Source of the DNA: Oryzobacter faecalis | GTDB taxonomy: Bacteria; Actinomycetota; Actinomycetes; Actinomycetales; Dermatophilaceae | Length of the DNA stretch: 64,000 nt | NCBI RefSeq assembly: GCF_046764005.1 | Contig: NZ_JBKOFW010000002.1 | Location: forward strand, 1 to 64,000 | Reading direction: 5' to 3' | Shown: positions 59,954 to 64,000 of the stretch, piece by piece | Numbering within the stretch: the stretch's first letter is position 1 | Layout of the letters: each line of letters opens with the position of its first letter | Position numbers and translations under genes: made by a program | Notes under the pieces: model-generated | What the model was told of the DNA's origin: nothing | Database searches by the model: none | What the model saw: the letters and a program-made list of their open reading frames with translations, nothing else

Positions 59954-61353
59954 GCCGAGCGCCACAGGCCGCCGTGCGCGGCCCCCCACGCCTCGTCCTG
60001 CCACGGGTGCTCCAGGGCGGGAGGGCCCGCGACGAGGTCGTGGACGAGGAGCGCCGCCATCAGCGTGTTCGCGGTGCCCGGCTCGAAGACCTCGACGCCG
60101 AACCGGTGCGCCCCCGCGTAGGCCGCCGCCAGCGCCCGGTTCTTCACGACCGACCGGGTGCGGGTGGGCGGCGCGATCTTGAACGACACCGTGGCGCCCT
60201 CGGCCCGGGCCGTCGTGGCCCGCCACCGCTGGAGCCGCTTGGCGAGCAGGTAGTTCGGGCCCTGCTGGAGGACGACCGAGTCGTTGAGCCCGGGATCCTC
60301 GCCCGGCCGGTAGTTGCGTCGCAGCAGGCGACCGCCGGACAGCGTGCGCAGGGGCACGCGCAGCACCTTCGAGGTCCGCCGGGCGGCGTAGGCCCGGACA
60401 CTGGCCTCGACCGCCTCGCCGGGGACGGCGAAGACGTCGGTGGGGGTCGCGAGGAAGGCGAGGGCGGTGTCGGGGCGGGCGCCGCGGACCGTGCGGGTCA
60501 GGGCGTCGACGGCGGTGCTGACGCGCACGTTCGTCGCGCCGTCGGCGTAGACGTAGTTGCCGAGGACGAGCCCTCCCTCGACGCCGGCGACCCAGCCGGT
60601 GGCCGTCGGGAGGTCGTGGACCAGGTCGACGCCGGCCCGTTCCGCGAGCGCGGACCTGCCGGGCAGGGCGGGGACGAGCACGCGCCCGGCGCCGGTGCGG
60701 GCCTCCTCGAGGACACGGCCCCACAGCTCCGGGCGGGGCAGGTCGACGGCGGCGACCGTGGCGCCCCATCGCAGGAGGGCGCGCAGCGGGCCCATCTCGG
60801 CGCCCGCCCCGAGGACGACGACGGTGCGGCCCTCGAGCCGCAGCCACGAGGGGTTCTCGAGGACGGCCGTCACGGCCTCGCGCAGGCTCGGCTCGACGAC
60901 GCCGTCGGCCACCCACGTGTCGAGCTGGCGGCGCAGGTCGTCGCCGGCGAGTCGGCGGCCGCGGTAGGGCAGGGTCAGGGCGGTGTCCGCCCGGCCGGTG
61001 CCCTCGACGACCTCGGTGCCGAGCCGGTCGGCCGGGCTGCCGGCCACCCCGCCGAGGGCGGCGTCGAGGCGCACCTCGCGCCCGTCGGGGTCACGCCACC
61101 TCATCCGCTCGTGCAGGGAGGCCAGGCCGGCGGCGGCGACGGCGCGGGCGTCCTCCGGCCTGGCCAGCCCGGCCTCGACGAGCCGCCGGAAGTGGGTGAG
61201 GTAGCCGCTGCGCCAGCTGGTCTCGCGGGCGGCAGCCGCGGCCCCGACCGGGTCGACGGGGGCGAGGGCATCGGCGACGACGGCCCGTCCGGTGGCGGCC
61301 GTGGACCGGCGCCCGTCGACCTGGGGGAAGACGACTCCGGTGGGCTCGCTCAC
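59890..61353 (-). CDS. Uncharacterised Rossmann-type protein
   Basis: A 487-residue protein with GTG start. The middle part has a nucleotide-binding beta-alpha-beta motif, VVVLGAGAEMGPLRALLRWG followed by ATVAAVDLPRPE, about residues 170-205. The N-terminal region is helical, and the C-terminal region includes NDSVVLQQGPNYLLAKRLQR and KIAPPTRTRSVVKNRALAAA. No signal peptide or membrane segment. I do not recognise the family and assign no function. It appears monocistronic and ends over the small convergent gene. Confidence 0.8.
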   Translation of the reverse strand: MSEPTGVVFPQVDGRRSTAATGRAVVADALAPVDPVGAAAAARETSWRSGYLTHFRRLVEAGLARPEDARAVAAAGLASLHERMRWRDPDGREVRLDAALGGVAGSPADRLGTEVVEGTGRADTALTLPYRGRRLAGDDLRRQLDTWVADGVVEPSLREAVTAVLENPSWLRLEGRTVVVLGAGAEMGPLRALLRWGATVAAVDLPRPELWGRVLEEARTGAGRVLVPALPGRSALAERAGVDLVHDLPTATGWVAGVEGGLVLGNYVYADGATNVRVSTAVDALTRTVRGARPDTALAFLATPTDVFAVPGEAVEASVRAYAARRTSKVLRVPLRTLSGGRLLRRNYRPGEDPGLNDSVVLQQGPNYLLAKRLQRWRATTARAEGATVSFKIAPPTRTRSVVKNRALAAAYAGAHRFGVEVFEPGTANTLMAALLVHDLVAGPPALEHPWQDEAWGAAHGGLWRSAYDPRSALGLAALLGAASARP

Positions 61354-61456
61354 CCGTCGACCCTACCGAGCGTGCGGTCGCGCCGCGCCACGACGTCGGG
61401 TGGTCGCAGCGCCGGGCCGACGGACCGCCGGACGCCCGGGCCGACGTGGCGAGGCA

Positions 61457-61527
61457 CCGGAACCTTCGGTGGGACCCCCCGACGTTCGGGGTGCCCCACC
61501 GAAGGTTCCGGCATCAGGCGGGAAAGT
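61457..61527 (-). repeat. Nested-hairpin repeat, copy 2
   Basis: CCGGAACCTTCGGTGG (61457-61472) pairs perfectly with CCACCGAAGGTTCCGG (61496-61511), and an inner CCCCGA/TCGGGG stem closes the loop. It is followed by GCATCAGGCGGGAAAGT, as in copy 1. Compared with copy 1 the third stem pair changed from A-T to G-C on both arms. It lies 7 bases beyond the stop of the E2 gene on the minus strand. Confidence 0.8.
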
Positions 61528-61533
61528 CGGGAC

Positions 61534-63021
61534 TCAGCCCCAGACGAGGCCGCGGGACGGGTCGTTGAGCAGCGCCGCGACGTCGGCGAGGTAGCGGCTG
61601 CCGAGCTCGCCGTCGACGAGCCTGTGGTCGAAGGAGAGCGCGAGGGTGGTGACCCAGCGCGGCTCGATCGACTCGCTGCCGTCGGCACCCGTGACGACCC
61701 ACGGCCGGCGGTTGACGGCGCCGAACGCGAGGATCGCCGCCTCCCCCGGGTTGAGGATCGGGGTGCCGGCGTCGACGCCGAAGACGCCGACGTTCGTGAT
61801 GGTGATAGTCCCGCCGGACATCTCCGCCGGCTGGGTGCGCCCCTCGCGCGCGGTGGCGGTGAGGGCGCCGATGGCCTCGGCGAGCTCGCGCATCGACATG
61901 CGGTCGGCGTCCTTGACGTTCGGGACGACGAGGCCGCGCGGTGTGGCGGCGGCGATGCCGAGGTTGACGTAGTGCTTGAGGACGATCTCCTGCGCCCCCT
62001 CGTCCCAGGACGCGTTGATCTCGGGGTTGCGACGGACGGCGACGCACATGGCCTTGGCGAGGACGAGCAGGGGCGTCACCTTGACGTCCCTGAACTCCTT
62101 GTCCTTCTTCAGCCGGTCGACGAGCTCCATCGTCGCGGTGACGTCGACGGTGACCCACTCGGTGACGTGCGGTGCGGTGAACGCGGAGCCCACCATCGCC
62201 TGGGCCGTCATCTTCCGCACGCCCTTGACGGGGACGCGGGTTTCCCGCTCACCCGGGACCAATGCGGCGGGAGCCGCGGCGGTCGCCGCCGGGGCGGCCG
62301 CACCGGAGGCGTGCGCCTCGACGTCGGCGCGGGTGACGACGCCACCGGGCCCGCTCGGGGCGACCGAGCCGAGGTCGACGCCGAGGTCCTTCGCGAGCTT
62401 GCGGACCGGCGGCTTGGCGAGTGCCCGCGCACCCTCGCCGCGGGTCAAGATCGCCCTATTGGTCGATGTTGACCCGCCATCGGTCGCGAGTCCCTCCGGG
62501 GCGAGCTCGAGCGGCTCGATGGCGACCTCGTTGGCCTCCGCCTTCAGGTCGGGGGCATCGACCTCGACCGGGACGTCGGAGCCCTTGCGCGGGCGGCGCT
62601 TGGCCTCGGTCTGCTTGACGCCGTAGCCGACGAGGACGGCGGTGCGACCCGTGGAGGTCGTGCCGCCGATGAGGCCCTCCTCGACCTGCTCGGCGGCCGG
62701 GGGCGCGTCGGCGGACGAGGCAGCCGGCGCGGTCGCCTCGGCACCCGACCCACCGGCCGGCGCCGCAGCGCCCCCGCCCTGGCCGTCCTCGACGGCGATG
62801 ATCGGCGTGCCGACCTCGACCGTGGAGCCCTCCTCGACGAGCAGCGCCGAGACGGTGCCGGCGAACGGCACCGGCAGCTCGACGAGCGACTTGGCCGTCT
62901 CGATCTCGACGACGATGTCGTTGACCTTCACGACGTCGCCGACCTTCACGTGCCAGGTGACGATGTCTGCCTCGGTGAGGCCCTCACCGGGGTCGGGCAG
63001 ACGGAACTCACGAAGTGCCAT
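61534..63021 (-). CDS. 2-oxoacid dehydrogenase E2 (dihydrolipoamide acyltransferase)
   Basis: A 495-residue E2 subunit: lipoyl domain at 1-78 with lipoylated Lys44 (EIETAKSLVELP), a long Ala/Pro linker, a peripheral subunit-binding domain near residue 205 (VRKLAKDLGVDLGSVAPSG), and the catalytic domain with ALSFDHRLVDGE (His466, Asp470). It transfers the acyl group to CoA. Branched-chain (bkd) or pyruvate type is not resolved; the E1 alpha/beta arrangement fits bkd-like clusters. ATG at 63021 follows GAGAGGGG; it starts 15 bp after E1 beta. Confidence 0.92.
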   Translation of the reverse strand: MALREFRLPDPGEGLTEADIVTWHVKVGDVVKVNDIVVEIETAKSLVELPVPFAGTVSALLVEEGSTVEVGTPIIAVEDGQGGGAAAPAGGSGAEATAPAASSADAPPAAEQVEEGLIGGTTSTGRTAVLVGYGVKQTEAKRRPRKGSDVPVEVDAPDLKAEANEVAIEPLELAPEGLATDGGSTSTNRAILTRGEGARALAKPPVRKLAKDLGVDLGSVAPSGPGGVVTRADVEAHASGAAAPAATAAAPAALVPGERETRVPVKGVRKMTAQAMVGSAFTAPHVTEWVTVDVTATMELVDRLKKDKEFRDVKVTPLLVLAKAMCVAVRRNPEINASWDEGAQEIVLKHYVNLGIAAATPRGLVVPNVKDADRMSMRELAEAIGALTATAREGRTQPAEMSGGTITITNVGVFGVDAGTPILNPGEAAILAFGAVNRRPWVVTGADGSESIEPRWVTTLALSFDHRLVDGELGSRYLADVAALLNDPSRGLVWG

Positions 63022-63036
63022 GTGCGACAACCCCTC

Positions 63037-64000
63037 TCAGTAGGCGAGCGAACGGTCGACGGCGTCGAGGACGCGGTCGAGGTCGGGCAGGAACTCCTCC
63101 TCGAGGCGGCTCGGCGGGTACGGCACGTTGTAGCCGCCGACCCGCAGCACGGGCGCCTCGAGCGAGTAGAAGGCCTGCTCGGTGACGAGCGCGGAGATCT
63201 CGGACCCGAGCCCGAGGAAGGTCGACGCCTCGTGGACGACGACCGCCCGTCCGGTCTTGCGAACGGACGTGAGGACGGCCGTCTCGTCGAGCGGGGACAG
63301 CGAGCGGAGGTCGATCACCTCGAGGCTGCGGCCCTCCTCCTCGGCGGCCTGCGCGGCCTGGAGGCAGGTCTTCACCATCGGCCCGTAGGCGAGGAGGGTG
63401 ACGTCGCTGCCCTCGCGCAGGACGCGGGCGGTGCCGAGCGCGCCGTCGGGCGCAGCGCCCACCTCGCCCTTGTCCCAGTACCGGCGCTTGGGCTCGTAGA
63501 AGACGACCGGGTCGTCGGTCTCGATCGCCTGCTGGATCATCCAGTGCGCGTCGTGCGGGTTCGAGCAGACGACGACCCGCAGGCCGGCGGTGTGCGCGAA
63601 GTAGGCCTCGTTGCTCTCGCTGTGGTGCTCGACCGCGCCGATGCCCCCACCGAAGGGGATGCGGACGACGATCGGCATCGACACGTAGCCGAGCGAGCGG
63701 GCCCGCAGCTTGGCGATCTGGCTGACGATGTGGTCGAACGCCGGGTAGACGAAGCCGTCGAACTGGATCTCGACGACGGGGCGGTACCCGCGCAGCGCCA
63801 TCCCGATCGCCGTGCCCATGATCCCGGCCTCGGCGAGCGGGGTGTCGATGACGCGGTCCTCGCCGAAGTCCTTCTGCAGGCCCTCGGTGACGCGGAAGAC
63901 GCCACCGAGCTTGCCGATGTCCTCACCGAGGAGCACGACCTTGGGGTCCTTCTCCATGGCGGCGCGCAGGCCGCTCGTGATGCCCTTGGCGATCGTCGTC
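63037..64000 (-). CDS. 2-oxoacid dehydrogenase E1 beta subunit (partial)
   Basis: The C-terminal 320 residues of an E1 beta subunit; the start lies beyond the right edge. GEDIGKLGGVFRVTEGLQ, DTPLAEAGIMGTAIGMALRG and PFGGGIGAVEHHSESNEAYF are family features (thiamin-diphosphate-binding half site and channel). With E2 at 61534 it belongs to a branched-chain or pyruvate dehydrogenase complex whose E1 alpha should lie just outside. Confidence 0.93.
   Translation of the reverse strand, partial: TTIAKGITSGLRAAMEKDPKVVLLGEDIGKLGGVFRVTEGLQKDFGEDRVIDTPLAEAGIMGTAIGMALRGYRPVVEIQFDGFVYPAFDHIVSQIAKLRARSLGYVSMPIVVRIPFGGGIGAVEHHSESNEAYFAHTAGLRVVVCSNPHDAHWMIQQAIETDDPVVFYEPKRRYWDKGEVGAAPDGALGTARVLREGSDVTLLAYGPMVKTCLQAAQAAEEEGRSLEVIDLRSLSPLDETAVLTSVRKTGRAVVVHEASTFLGLGSEISALVTEQAFYSLEAPVLRVGGYNVPYPPSRLEEEFLPDLDRVLDAVDRSLAY

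Overview
The window is very GC-rich, densely packed actinobacterial chromosome. Third codon positions are almost all G or C, genes often overlap by 4 bp (ATGA or GTGA), and GTG starts are common. A mycothiol-dependent maleylpyruvate isomerase-family protein, FadE5- and EtfD-type fatty-acid oxidation proteins, DUF6458 and an LtrA-family protein point to Actinomycetia. My guess is Micrococcales, Intrasporangiaceae-like; this is inferred from gene content, not from a marker gene. No prophage, insertion sequence, CRISPR array or rRNA operon was seen.

Layout. 1-4.5 kb: polyol (mannitol/sorbitol-like) ABC importer (partial), AraC regulator and mannitol 2-dehydrogenase. 4.6-9.1 kb: class B penicillin-binding protein, cold-shock protein, an orphan sugar-binding lipoprotein and a DUF1206 membrane protein. 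9.2-10.0 kb: tRNA-Ser(TGA) followed by repeated copies of its own 3' end, and a small YtxH-like protein. 10.5-16.0 kb: a tightly coupled four-gene operon of subtilisin-like protease with GGGVWGG repeats, ECF-type sigma factor, small beta-domain protein and TPR-CHAT (caspase-like) protein. This is the best candidate for an undescribed signalling or conflict system. 16.1-17.6 kb: cysK-cysE. 17.8-25.7 kb: ROK-regulated alpha-glucoside uptake and hydrolysis operon (two permeases, binding protein, GH15, GH31).

25.8-28.9 kb: EtfD-like membrane Fe-S ETF:quinone oxidoreductase. It shares two operator-like motifs with the acyl-CoA dehydrogenase promoter 15 kb away (40.6 kb), which suggests a fatty-acid regulon. 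29.1-32.7 kb: osmoprotectant ABC transporter. 32.8-35.9 kb: MFS efflux pump, alpha/beta hydrolase, CutA and dCTP deaminase. 36.1-36.4 kb: tRNA-Gly(CCC) with the same downstream 3'-end-repeat architecture as tRNA-Ser. 36.6-42.9 kb: small membrane proteins, D-Ala-D-Ala carboxypeptidase, LtrA protein, FadE. 43.0-48.5 kb: FAD-linked oxidase, an AbiEi/DUF559-like protein bracketed by 42-bp palindromes, nitrilase-fold hydrolase, CopD-CtaG fusion. 48.6-52.1 kb: mycothiol-type enzyme, SRPBCC protein, MarR-MFS efflux operon.

52.2-57.0 kb: GlcNAc-type PTS region. A GntR regulator, EIIC and NagA run one way; EIIB, EIIA and a HAD phosphatase run the other, around a DasR-like operator. 57.1-61.4 kb: MFS, glutaryl-CoA-dehydrogenase-like enzyme and a large uncharacterised Rossmann-type protein. 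61.5-64.0 kb: E2 and (partial) E1-beta of a 2-oxoacid dehydrogenase.

Three families of non-coding structure stand out: tRNA 3'-end repeats behind both tRNAs, six copies of a 42-bp palindrome, and a two-copy hairpin whose stem carries a compensatory base change. All sites were read by eye; no database search was possible.
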